Origin: Nocardia cyriacigeorgica
GTDB taxonomy: Bacteria; Actinomycetota; Actinomycetes; Mycobacteriales; Mycobacteriaceae
Assembly (NCBI RefSeq): GCF_010868145.1
Contig: NZ_JAAGUY010000006.1
Location: forward strand, 1-64,000
Direction of reading: 5' to 3'
DNA: 64,000 nucleotides
Shown here: positions 7,959 through 18,072 of the stretch, piece by piece
Layout: each line of letters starts with the position of its first letter
Position numbering within the stretch: the stretch's first letter is position 1
The notes under the pieces: generated by a model
The model's database searches: none
What the model was told of the DNA's origin: nothing
Seen by the model: the letters and a program-made list of their open reading frames with translations, nothing else
Program-made: the position numbers and the translations under genes

Positions 7959-9697
7959 GATGTCACACCGTAAGCCGTGGCCGGCTGTGACCGAGCCGAC
8001 ACCCCTGTCTGGGTGCGCCAGGGCAGCGCGTTGCGCGTCACCACGATGAACAGCACACACACGATGGTGGTGGCGATGGCGGCGCCGACGATCTGGAAGA
8101 CCTCCATATCGGCCCCGCGCGGCATCTGCAGCACGCTGACCACCGCTGACAAGGCCACCGCTGGCACACGGAACACCGGCCGCGTCGCCCATGCCGCCAG
8201 CGGCACGATCGCCCACAGCAGATACCAGGGCTGCACCACCGGGAACAGCAGCACGATGGCACCCATCGAGACGCCGAGCGCGCCGACCGGATGCAAGCGG
8301 CCGGTCCCCGTCGCCACCAGCATGCGCACCGTGACGAATCCGGCGGCCACGGCGGCGATCGGCCGGGTAATGCTGAGCAGCGCGGTGGTGTGATCGCCCA
8401 GTCCGAGCAGCACCCCGCCGAATCCGGTGATGATGCCGAGTGCGGTGGGCAATGACATCCAACTCCGCACCGCGTTGGCCACGCTCAACGTCTGCGTCCA
8501 GCCGAATCCGAGACCGCTCGCAAGGCTGACGAACAACGTCGTCGCCACGGCAATCACACCGAGCACGGCGGCGGCGGTCAGCATGTGTTTGAATCCCCCG
8601 CCCCAGCGTCGTGCCAACGCCATGCCGACGAACCCGAGCGCTATCAGTGACGTGATCTTCACCGACGACGAGAGGGCGATGACTACCGCGCCACTGATGA
8701 GCAGTGCGTAGGCCCGCCGGTCGAACGGATGGGTGTCCTCGATGGCACGCAGGGTCAACTCGACGCCGGCCAGCATCAGACCGAGCATCAGCGCGTCGTT
8801 GTGCACGCCGCCGACCAGGTGGAACAGCACGAGCGGATTCGCGGCGCCGAGCCACAACGCGCTCACGGGCGCGACACCACAGCGCACCGACAGGCGCGGC
8901 AGCGCCCACACGATCAGCGCCACACCCGCCAGCGCCAGCACGCGATGCACCCAGACCCCGGCGATGATGTTGTCGCCCGTGATCGTGGCGATGCCGCGAC
9001 CCATCCAGAGAAACAGCGGCCCGTACGGTGCCGGGGTGTCGCGCCAGATTGTCGGCACATTGTTGGTCAGCACGTTATCGATGCCGAGTCCGGCCACCGG
9101 CCCCTCTTTATAGGGGTCGATGCCGCGGGCGGCGATCTCACTCTGCGCGAGATAGGAGTAGACGTCGTTGCTGAACAGCGGCGGCGCCACGCTGAGCGGG
9201 ATGATCCACAGCAGCAGCATGCGGTCCATCTGCGAGCGGGTCAGCCGGTGGATCGGCGAGCCGCCGATCCCGCCGACCGCGAACCGGCCGAGCAGCAGCC
9301 AGGCCAGTACCACGATCACCGTGCCGACCATGCACATGGCCAGCGAGCCGGTGTGCGCGCGGGCGAAGATTCCGAGCACGCGCACGCCCGAGGTCGGGTT
9401 CTGATGGACCGGTTGGGCGCCGATGCCGAGGGCGCTGATGGCCATGAGGACCGTACCGGTCGCGCCGAGCAGCCGGATCCGGTCCAGCTGCACTGTTTCC
9501 TTGCGGTCGAGTCCCGGCACCTCGGACTCGTCGCGGTGCAGCACCGCAATGGTGTGATCCGCGGCCGGTGCGTCCAGGCCGAGTGCCCGGCGCCCCAGCG
9601 TCAAAGTCTTGCGCCGCGCGCCCTCCAGTACCGCCACGACAGGCAAGCCTAGCGGGCGCTGCCAGGCGTAGTTCGTAGTCAGCCTGCCCATGGCCAC
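7955..9697 (-). CDS. mptB: Alpha-(1->6)-mannosyltransferase MptB
   Basis: A 580-aa GT-C fold polyprenyl-phosphomannose-dependent transferase with about 13 membrane helices. The conserved loop FSNDVYSYLAQ carries the acidic residue needed by these enzymes. It follows a long cytoplasmic N-terminus (about 80 residues) and is followed by DPYKEGP and APYGPLF motifs. In Corynebacteriales MptB extends the mannan core of lipomannan and lipoarabinomannan at the outer face of the membrane. Starts are GTG 9697 or ATG 9691. It heads the operon with the ABC exporter and diverges from sufR, exactly as Rv1459c does. Confidence 0.92.
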   Translation of the reverse strand: MAMGRLTTNYAWQRPLGLPVVAVLEGARRKTLTLGRRALGLDAPAADHTIAVLHRDESEVPGLDRKETVQLDRIRLLGATGTVLMAISALGIGAQPVHQNPTSGVRVLGIFARAHTGSLAMCMVGTVIVVLAWLLLGRFAVGGIGGSPIHRLTRSQMDRMLLLWIIPLSVAPPLFSNDVYSYLAQSEIAARGIDPYKEGPVAGLGIDNVLTNNVPTIWRDTPAPYGPLFLWMGRGIATITGDNIIAGVWVHRVLALAGVALIVWALPRLSVRCGVAPVSALWLGAANPLVLFHLVGGVHNDALMLGLMLAGVELTLRAIEDTHPFDRRAYALLISGAVVIALSSSVKITSLIALGFVGMALARRWGGGFKHMLTAAAVLGVIAVATTLFVSLASGLGFGWTQTLSVANAVRSWMSLPTALGIITGFGGVLLGLGDHTTALLSITRPIAAVAAGFVTVRMLVATGTGRLHPVGALGVSMGAIVLLFPVVQPWYLLWAIVPLAAWATRPVFRVPAVALSAVVSVLQMPRGADMEVFQIVGAAIATTIVCVLFIVVTRNALPWRTQTGVSARSQPATAYGVTS

Positions 9698-10053
9698 ACG
9701 GACGGTCGAGGTCCGCCCGGCAGGCTTTCGCGCCGGGATTCATCATGGCTAACCTCCAGCATTCACCCCGCGTCGTGACCGTCGATGCCCGGCCGAAAAT
9801 CGGTCCCGTATTCCTCGCCGGGACCGCTGCCACAGCCCCCTCCTCCCGACGGTCGCGCTGAACCCTGTGCCCGGGGTTGGCCTCGGCAGGGGTGCCGAGA
9901 GTGATTTGATTCACCTTTCGGCGCTGGTCGGCGTCCCGCGACCTGGGATTTCGGTGCGAAAGCGGAGGTGAGGCGGGTGCGGGGGCGAGTGGTGCCGAAC
10001 CGCTACATCCGAGGTCAGGGGACCCTTATTAGATTTCGGGAACGAATTCCGCC
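9698..10053. other. Intergenic region between mptB and sufR
   Basis: Divergent promoter region with no gene. An AT-rich patch at 10025-10040 (CTTATTAGATTT) may be part of the suf promoter. The suf operator itself lies at the downstream edge. Confidence 0.6.
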
Positions 10054-10068
10054 ACACTGATGTTGTGA
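10054..10068. promoter_or_regulatory. SufR-type operator overlapping the sufR start codon
   Basis: ACACT-GATGT-TGTGA matches the ACACT-N5-TGTGA palindrome I recall as reported for mycobacterial SufR. The right half covers the GTG start (10065-10067) of sufR. A repressor bound here would block initiation of a short-leader or leaderless suf transcript. Confidence 0.7.
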
Positions 10069-10898
10069 AAACCGTGGGTTTGCCGAACGCCGATGAAAGG
10101 GCTGGTCACCGGGCCGGTACCGCATCGAGTGCTGCGCCCACCACCTCGGGTGAAGGCCATACCCGGGCGGCCATCGTCCAGCTGCTGCTGGAGGAAGGCC
10201 CGATCACCGCGACCGCGATCGGCGCCAGGCTGGGACTCACCCCCGCCGGCGTGCGCCGCCACCTCGACGCCCTCATCGATTCCGGCCAGGCGCGGGCTAG
10301 CCGCTCGGCGCCGTGGCAGCAGAAGGGGCGCGGCCGTCCGGCCAAGCAATACCAGCTCACCGCCGCAGGCCGTGGTCGGCTGGGCCACGCCTACGACGAC
10401 CTGGCCGGAGCCGCGATCCGCCAGCTCGGCGAGATCGGCGGCGACAAGGCCATCACCGAATTCGCCCGCAAACGTGCCAGGACTATCGTGGCCGGGATCG
10501 AACCGGTGCAGGAGCACACCCAGGCGGATACCGAGGCCAAGGCCGAGGAGATCGCCGAAGCGTTCACCGACGCCGGATTCGCCGCGACCACCCGCAAGGT
10601 GGGCACCGGCGTGCAGATCTGCCAGCATCATTGCCCGGTCTCACACGTCGCCGAAGAGTTCCCACAGCTGTGCCAGGCCGAACTCGAGGCGTTCCGGGAG
10701 CTGCTCGGCACTCATGTGCAGCGACTGGCCACCATCGCCAACGGCGACTGCGCATGCACGACGCATGTGCCGCTGATGGTGCTGACCCCGGGCGAGGCGC
10801 AGGCCGAACCGAGCACCGAACCGAATAAAGCCTCTCCATCAGCCGTTGCACAGCCCGCAACGGTAGGAACGAACGACTCCGGAAGGAGTGCCGAATGA
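10065..10898 (+). CDS. sufR: Iron-sulfur cluster-sensing repressor SufR
   Basis: A 277-aa regulator. The DeoR/ArsR-like winged helix lies at about 30-100 ([22 protein letters not shown]), and the C-terminal half has the cysteines that bind the cluster: [20 protein letters not shown] and the CAC pair at DCACTTH. In this family, holo-SufR with a 4Fe-4S cluster represses suf and cluster loss derepresses it. The GTG start overlaps its own operator. The stop overlaps sufB as ATGA, so regulator and machinery share one transcript. It is about 30 residues longer at the C-terminus than many homologues, with a low-complexity tail. Confidence 0.93.
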   Translation: MKTVGLPNADERAGHRAGTASSAAPTTSGEGHTRAAIVQLLLEEGPITATAIGARLGLTPAGVRRHLDALIDSGQARASRSAPWQQKGRGRPAKQYQLTAAGRGRLGHAYDDLAGAAIRQLGEIGGDKAITEFARKRARTIVAGIEPVQEHTQADTEAKAEEIAEAFTDAGFAATTRKVGTGVQICQHHCPVSHVAEEFPQLCQAELEAFRELLGTHVQRLATIANGDCACTTHVPLMVLTPGEAQAEPSTEPNKASPSAVAQPATVGTNDSGRSAE

Positions 10899-12331
10899 CG
10901 ACGACCACCGACCAGGTGCAACCGCTCACTCAGGAAGAGACCATCGCGTCGCTGGGTAAATACGGTTACGGCTGGGCCGATTCGGACGCGGCCGGTGCCA
11001 GTGCGCAACGAGGCCTGTCCGAGGCTGTCGTCCGCGACATCTCGGCCAAGAAGAACGAGACCCCCTGGATGCTCGAGCAGCGGCTCAAGGCGCTGCGCAT
11101 CTTCGACCGCAAGCCGATGCCGCACTGGGGATCCAACCTCGACGGCATCGACTTCGACAACATCAAGTACTTCGTGCGCTCGTCGGAGAAGCAGGCCGAG
11201 AGCTGGGAAGACCTGCCCGAAGACATCAAGAACACCTATGACAAGCTCGGCATCCCCGAAGCGGAGAAGCAGCGCTTGGTCGCCGGCGTCGCCGCGCAGT
11301 ACGAGTCCGAGGTCGTCTACCACTCCATCCGTGAGGACCTGGAGAAGCAGGGCGTCATCTTCCTCGACACCGACACCGGCCTGCGCGAGCACCCGGAGAT
11401 CTTCGAGAAGTACTTCGGCTCGGTCATCCCCGCCGGTGACAACAAGTTCTCCGCGCTGAACACCGCGGTGTGGTCGGGTGGCTCGTTCATCTACGTGCCG
11501 CCGGGCGTGCACGTCGACATCCCGCTGCAGGCCTACTTCCGGATCAACACCGAGAACATGGGCCAGTTCGAGCGGACGCTGATCATCGTCGACGAGGATG
11601 CCTACGTGCACTACGTCGAGGGCTGCACCGCGCCGATCTACAAGTCCGACTCGCTGCACTCCGCGGTCGTGGAGATCATCGTGAAGAAGGGCGGCCGCTG
11701 CCGCTACACCACCATTCAGAACTGGTCGAACAACGTCTACAACCTGGTCACCAAGCGGGCCAAGGCCGAGGCGGGCGCGACCATGGAGTGGATCGACGGC
11801 AATATCGGTTCCAAGGTCACCATGAAGTACCCGGCGGTCTGGATGACCGGCGAGTACGCCAAGGGTGAGGTGCTCTCGGTGGCCTTCGCCGGCGAGGGCC
11901 AGCACCAGGACACCGGCGCGAAGATGCTGCATCTGGCGCCGCACACCTCCTCGACCATCGTGTCGAAGTCGGTGGCGCGCGGCGGCGGCCGGGCCTCCTA
12001 CCGCGGCCTGGTCCAGGTCAACAAGGGTGCGCACGGTTCCAAATCCACCGTGAAGTGTGACGCGCTGCTGGTCGACACGATCAGCCGTTCCGACACCTAC
12101 CCCTACGTCGACATCCGCGAGGACGACGTGACCATGGGCCATGAGGCCACGGTGTCGAAGGTGTCGGAGGACCAGCTGTTCTACCTGATGAGCCGCGGCC
12201 TCACCGAGGACGAGGCCATGGCGATGGTGGTGCGCGGCTTCGTCGAGCCCATCGCCAAGGAACTGCCGATGGAATACGCATTGGAACTGAACCGGCTCAT
12301 CGAGCTGCAGATGGAAGGAGCCGTCGGCTGA
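10895..12331 (+). CDS. sufB: Fe-S cluster assembly scaffold SufB
   Basis: A 478-aa core subunit of the SufBCD scaffold, on which the cluster is built from SufS/SufU sulfur. It shows the beta-helix core and the highly conserved stretches [30 protein letters not shown] and [14 protein letters not shown]. There is no intein, although the M. tuberculosis sufB carries one. AAGGAG lies 10 bases before the ATG. It overlaps sufR by four bases and sufD by one. Confidence 0.96.
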   Translation: MTTTTDQVQPLTQEETIASLGKYGYGWADSDAAGASAQRGLSEAVVRDISAKKNETPWMLEQRLKALRIFDRKPMPHWGSNLDGIDFDNIKYFVRSSEKQAESWEDLPEDIKNTYDKLGIPEAEKQRLVAGVAAQYESEVVYHSIREDLEKQGVIFLDTDTGLREHPEIFEKYFGSVIPAGDNKFSALNTAVWSGGSFIYVPPGVHVDIPLQAYFRINTENMGQFERTLIIVDEDAYVHYVEGCTAPIYKSDSLHSAVVEIIVKKGGRCRYTTIQNWSNNVYNLVTKRAKAEAGATMEWIDGNIGSKVTMKYPAVWMTGEYAKGEVLSVAFAGEGQHQDTGAKMLHLAPHTSSTIVSKSVARGGGRASYRGLVQVNKGAHGSKSTVKCDALLVDTISRSDTYPYVDIREDDVTMGHEATVSKVSEDQLFYLMSRGLTEDEAMAMVVRGFVEPIAKELPMEYALELNRLIELQMEGAVG

Positions 12332-13542
12332 TGGCAACTGGTGTGGTGGGCGCGGTCGAGGGCGAGAACCCCACGACCAAGCCGATTCAGAACCCGGGCG
12401 CCGGAGCCGCGATCAACAAAGGCGAGGTCTTCACCTCGTTCGATGTGAACGCCTTCGAGGTGCCATCGGGCCGTGACGAGGAGTGGCGGTTCACCCCGCT
12501 GCGCCGCCTGCGTGGCCTGCACGACGGCACCGCGGTGCGTGACGGCGCGGCCACAGTCGAGGTGAGTTCGGTCGACGGCGTGAACGTGGAGACCGTGCAG
12601 CGCACCGATGCTCGCCTCGGTCAGGCCGGTGTGCCCGCCGATCGTGTTGCCGCCCAGGCGTACTCGGGTTTCGAGTCGGCCACTGTGGTATCGGTCGGTG
12701 CGGAGACGGAGGTCGCCGAGCCGGTCGTGGTCACGGTCACCGGCCCAGGCGAGGGAAAGACCGCCTACGGTCACCTGCAGATCCGGCTGGGCAATTTCGC
12801 TGTCGCCACCGTGGTCATCGACCAGCGGGGCAGCGGAACCTACGCCGAGAACGTGGAGTTCGTGCTCGGTGACAGCGCCAAACTGACGGTCGTCGCAGTG
12901 CAGGACTGGGCCGATGACGCCGTCAACACGACCGCGCACCATGCGAAGCTGGGCCGCGACGCCACGCTGCGCCACATCGCCGTCACTCTCGGTGGCGAGC
13001 TGGTCCGTCTCACCGGCACCGTGAAGTACGACGGTCCCGGCGGTGACGCCGAACTGCTCGGGCTCTACTTCGCCGACGCGGGCCAGCACTTCGAGCAGCG
13101 TCTGCTGGTGGATCACTCGCAGCCGAACTGCAAATCGAATGTGCTGTACAAGGGCGCGCTGCAGGGTGACCCGCATTCGCCCAAGGGCGATGCCCGCACC
13201 GTGTGGGTCGGCGACGTGCTGATCCGCGCGGCGGCCGAAGGCACCGATACCTTCGAGGTGAACCGCAACCTGGTGCTCACCGACGGCGCCCGCGCCGACT
13301 CGGTGCCGAACCTGGAGATCGAGACCGGCGAGATCGCCGGTGCCGGCCATGCCAGCGCCACCGGCCGTTTCGACGACGAGCAGCTGTTCTACCTGCGTGC
13401 TCGCGGTATCCCGGAGGATGTCGCGCGGCGCCTGGTGGTGCGGGGCTTCTTCCACGAGATCATCCAGAAGATCGCGGTCCACGAGATCCGGGAGCGGCTG
13501 GAGTCGGCCATCGAGGCCGAACTCGCCGCGATCGGCGTCTGA
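12331..13542 (+). CDS. sufD: Fe-S cluster assembly protein SufD
   Basis: A 403-aa paralogue of SufB and partner in SufBC2D. It has the conserved DEEWRFTPL near the N-terminus and the C-terminal SHASATGRFDDEQLFYLRARG-type segment (GAGHASATGRFDDEQLFYL) with the His needed for cluster assembly. The ATG overlaps the last base of the sufB stop, giving strict coupling. It is followed after 35 bases by sufC. Confidence 0.95.
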   Translation: MATGVVGAVEGENPTTKPIQNPGAGAAINKGEVFTSFDVNAFEVPSGRDEEWRFTPLRRLRGLHDGTAVRDGAATVEVSSVDGVNVETVQRTDARLGQAGVPADRVAAQAYSGFESATVVSVGAETEVAEPVVVTVTGPGEGKTAYGHLQIRLGNFAVATVVIDQRGSGTYAENVEFVLGDSAKLTVVAVQDWADDAVNTTAHHAKLGRDATLRHIAVTLGGELVRLTGTVKYDGPGGDAELLGLYFADAGQHFEQRLLVDHSQPNCKSNVLYKGALQGDPHSPKGDARTVWVGDVLIRAAAEGTDTFEVNRNLVLTDGARADSVPNLEIETGEIAGAGHASATGRFDDEQLFYLRARGIPEDVARRLVVRGFFHEIIQKIAVHEIRERLESAIEAELAAIGV

Positions 13543-13577
13543 CCTGAACCACTTACCCACGAAGGAATTCGAACTCC

Positions 13578-15606
<2,029 letters not shown>

Positions 15607-15609
15607 GTC

Positions 15610-16107
15610 ATGCGCATGGAGCAGATGTACCAGGAAGTGATCCTGGACCACTACAAACACCCGCACCACCGCGGGCTGCGGGAGCCGTTCGGTGCCGAGG
15701 TGCACCACGTGAACCCGACCTGCGGCGACGAGGTGACCCTGCGCGTCCAGCTGGACGGCAACGGTGATGTCGCCGATGTGTCCTACGAGGGGCAGGGCTG
15801 TTCGATCAGCCAGGCCGCCACCTCGATCCTCACCGATCAGGTGATCGGGCTGCCTGTTCAGCAGGCGCTGAAGGTGGTCGACTCCTATAACGAGATGATC
15901 TCCAGCCGCGGCACCGTCGAGGGCGATGAGGACATGATCGGCGACGGCATCGCGCTGGCGGGTGTGGCGAAGTACCCGGCGCGGGTCAAGTGCGCGCTGC
16001 TGGGCTGGATGGCGTTCAAGGACGCGGTGGTCCGCATCACCTCCGCCGAAGACGCCAAGCGGACAATGGGCAGTGATCCGTCCACGAATGGGGAACGTCA
16101 TGAGTGA
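15610..16107 (+). CDS. sufU: Zinc-dependent sulfurtransferase SufU
   Basis: A 165-aa IscU-like protein that accepts sulfur from SufS in Gram-positive SUF systems. The three cysteine ligands are C38 (NPTCGDEV), C64 (GQGCSISQA) and C128 (VKCALLGW), with the SufU-specific insertion before the last. A 15-residue tail follows the usual end. It overlaps sufT by eight bases. Confidence 0.95.
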   Translation: MRMEQMYQEVILDHYKHPHHRGLREPFGAEVHHVNPTCGDEVTLRVQLDGNGDVADVSYEGQGCSISQAATSILTDQVIGLPVQQALKVVDSYNEMISSRGTVEGDEDMIGDGIALAGVAKYPARVKCALLGWMAFKDAVVRITSAEDAKRTMGSDPSTNGERHE

Positions 16108-16471
16108 AACACCGACCACCGAAGCCGTCGCGCCTGCCGAACTCTCGGCCGAGGAGATCAAGCACCTGGAGGACCTCGAGGAGGCCATGCGTGATGTCGT
16201 CGACCCCGAACTCGGCATCAATGTCGTCGACCTCGGCCTGGTCTACGGCATGCAGGTGGACCAGGACAATGTCGCCACCCTCGACATGACCCTCACTTCG
16301 GCCGCATGCCCGCTGACCGACGTCATCGAGGATCAGTCCCGCAATGCCCTTGTGCGCAGCGGTCTGGTCGACGACCTGAAGATCAACTGGGTCTGGATGC
16401 CGCCGTGGGGCCCGGACAAGATCACCGAGGACGGTCGCGAACAGTTGCGCGCCCTCGGGTTCACCGTCTGA
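16100..16471 (+). CDS. sufT: SUF-associated MIP18-family protein SufT
   Basis: A 123-aa DUF59/MIP18-family protein that helps Fe-S maturation or cluster delivery, usually the last gene of actinobacterial suf operons. Diagnostic parts are DVVDPELGINVVDLGLVYG and LTSAACPLTDVIEDQ, with the conserved Cys. The C-terminal WMPPWGPDKITEDGREQLR is also standard. The ATG at 16100 overlaps sufU by eight bases; longer in-frame starts run through sufU and are rejected. Confidence 0.93.
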   Translation: MSETPTTEAVAPAELSAEEIKHLEDLEEAMRDVVDPELGINVVDLGLVYGMQVDQDNVATLDMTLTSAACPLTDVIEDQSRNALVRSGLVDDLKINWVWMPPWGPDKITEDGREQLRALGFTV

Positions 16472-16492
16472 CCCGAACTCGATCTATACCTA

Positions 16493-16531
16493 CGTGACCA
16501 TCGCGCTCGATCGCGGTGGTCACGTTCGTTT
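16493..16531. terminator. Terminator closing the suf operon
   Basis: Arms 16493-16505 and 16512-16524 pair over 13 bases with one G-T wobble around a six-base loop, then TTCGTTT. It lies between sufT and the convergent hydrolase gene. Confidence 0.8.
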
Positions 16532-16602
16532 CCCGAGACCGCACTGCCCAACGCCACGTGTGGTCCATCAGCCACGCGAGTGGTCGCGCTGATGTGCGCA
16601 GT

Positions 16603-18066
16603 TCACGCAGTGCGCAACCAGCGCACGAGCGATGCGGTGAGTGCGGGATGGTCGAAGTAGCCGAAGTGGTCGACGGCGGCCGTGGCGTCGACGGCGAGAT
16701 GATCGGTGATCGGCAGGGGATGGGTGCCCTCGAGGGCGAGAGCGCCCGCCGTCGGGACGACCAGGTCGTTGTCGGCGCGGCCGAAGACCAGATCGACGCC
16801 GCCGTCTCCGGCGATACGCAGCAATGAAGAGCCCGCGGGTGGTTCGTAGTTCGCGCCCGCGGTGAAATAGCGTGCGCGGGTGGGATGGCGGCCGGTGAGT
16901 TGTTCGGTCAGGAACGATGCGCTCGGATTCATCGCCATGAGACCGTCGAGGCCTTCGGCGACGCCCGCGGCGACCTGTTTCACCAGCGCCAGCACGATAT
17001 CGAGGGCATCGGTGACGCCGTTGTCCGGCACCAGCTGCAGCAGCGAGGTGAACCGGTTGAGCAGCTGCTCGTGCCGGGCGACATCGGCTAGTGCTGTGCC
17101 CGCGTTGGGGGTGCCGACGAGCACGATCTTGCCCACCGACAGTGCGTCCGCCGCATCCACCAGATCCGGGCGCTCGGTCAGTACACGTCCGACGAGCCCA
17201 CCGCGCGAATGGCAGACGACGTCGACGTCCAGGCGCGCGCCGCGTTCGCGCAGATGGTCGGAGAGCCAACGGATGTTGTCGACGGGCGTCCGCGATACCG
17301 TCGGATGGTCGAAGGCGACGACCCGTCCTTCGTAGGCCGCGTGCAGTTCTCGCATCGTCGCCGCGGGAAGTTCGCCGAAGGCGCCGTGCGTCGAACTGAA
17401 CGTGCCGTGCAGCAGCAACAACGCCCGGCCGGTACCCATCCGAGCCAGCGCGTCATTGCTCAGTTCGGCCCCGGGTGTGCGGTAATCATCGGGACCGACG
17501 GCGCGCAATCGATGCGGATGCCGCCTGTTCTCGACGAATTCGGCGAACCGAGCACCGACCCAGCCCGCGCCTTCGCGCACCAACCGGAACACGAGCACCT
17601 TCAAGATCTTGGTGCCGATCGCCCCGGTCAATCCGCGATGGACGCCGGGCACCTCGGCCGCGGGCACGACCGTGCGCGGAATCCGATAGGTCAGCAGGCC
17701 CGGCGCCGCCTGGGGGAAATGCCAGGTGACCGCACCGTCCTCGGAGACGTACAACACCACCTGCCGCCAACCCGCACCCGGATCCTCGACCTGCATGACG
17801 ATATCGTCCGGGCCACCGGCCGCCCTGGTGCCGCTGGATTCGGTGCGTTCACGCGGTTCGAGGATCTCGACGGTGAGGTCCTCCTCGAGATCGTTGAGTG
17901 TCAACGCCGTCAGCAGTGCGTCGGTCGTCTGTTCGGCGGTGCGGGTACCGGTGCTGCTCGCTTCATGCACGGTGGCCCGCCCGGCCAGTCCGGGTGTGCG
18001 CAAGGTGATCCGCCGGTGCACCTCGACCGCGCGGCCGTCCTCGTCGAGCAGGAACTCCTCGGGCAT
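16603..18066 (-). CDS. Alpha/beta hydrolase (lipase-like) partner of the CHAT protease
   Basis: A 487-aa cytosolic protein. The N-terminal 200 residues are of unknown fold with several predicted strands. The C-terminal part is an alpha/beta hydrolase: oxyanion strand ALLLLHGTFSSTHGAF (about 213-228), nucleophile Ser287 in VVCHSRGGLVGR, a candidate acid in GRADNDLVVP, and a candidate His near YFDHPAL at the end. The wording resembles triacylglycerol-lipase/PGAP1-like folds. It starts six bases after the CHAT gene stops, so it is the second gene of a two-gene operon. A lipid, ester or peptide substrate is possible; none can be assigned. Confidence 0.8.
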   Translation of the reverse strand: MPEEFLLDEDGRAVEVHRRITLRTPGLAGRATVHEASSTGTRTAEQTTDALLTALTLNDLEEDLTVEILEPRERTESSGTRAAGGPDDIVMQVEDPGAGWRQVVLYVSEDGAVTWHFPQAAPGLLTYRIPRTVVPAAEVPGVHRGLTGAIGTKILKVLVFRLVREGAGWVGARFAEFVENRRHPHRLRAVGPDDYRTPGAELSNDALARMGTGRALLLLHGTFSSTHGAFGELPAATMRELHAAYEGRVVAFDHPTVSRTPVDNIRWLSDHLRERGARLDVDVVCHSRGGLVGRVLTERPDLVDAADALSVGKIVLVGTPNAGTALADVARHEQLLNRFTSLLQLVPDNGVTDALDIVLALVKQVAAGVAEGLDGLMAMNPSASFLTEQLTGRHPTRARYFTAGANYEPPAGSSLLRIAGDGGVDLVFGRADNDLVVPTAGALALEGTHPLPITDHLAVDATAAVDHFGYFDHPALTASLVRWLRTA

Positions 18067-18072
18067 GTGCCG

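Noticed and set aside
10712..12337. Long open frame on the minus strand opposite sufB (about 540 codons)
   Set aside because: It is antisense to a strongly conserved gene. Its amino-acid composition (His, Asp, Gly, Arg-rich repeats) is typical of high-GC shadow frames.
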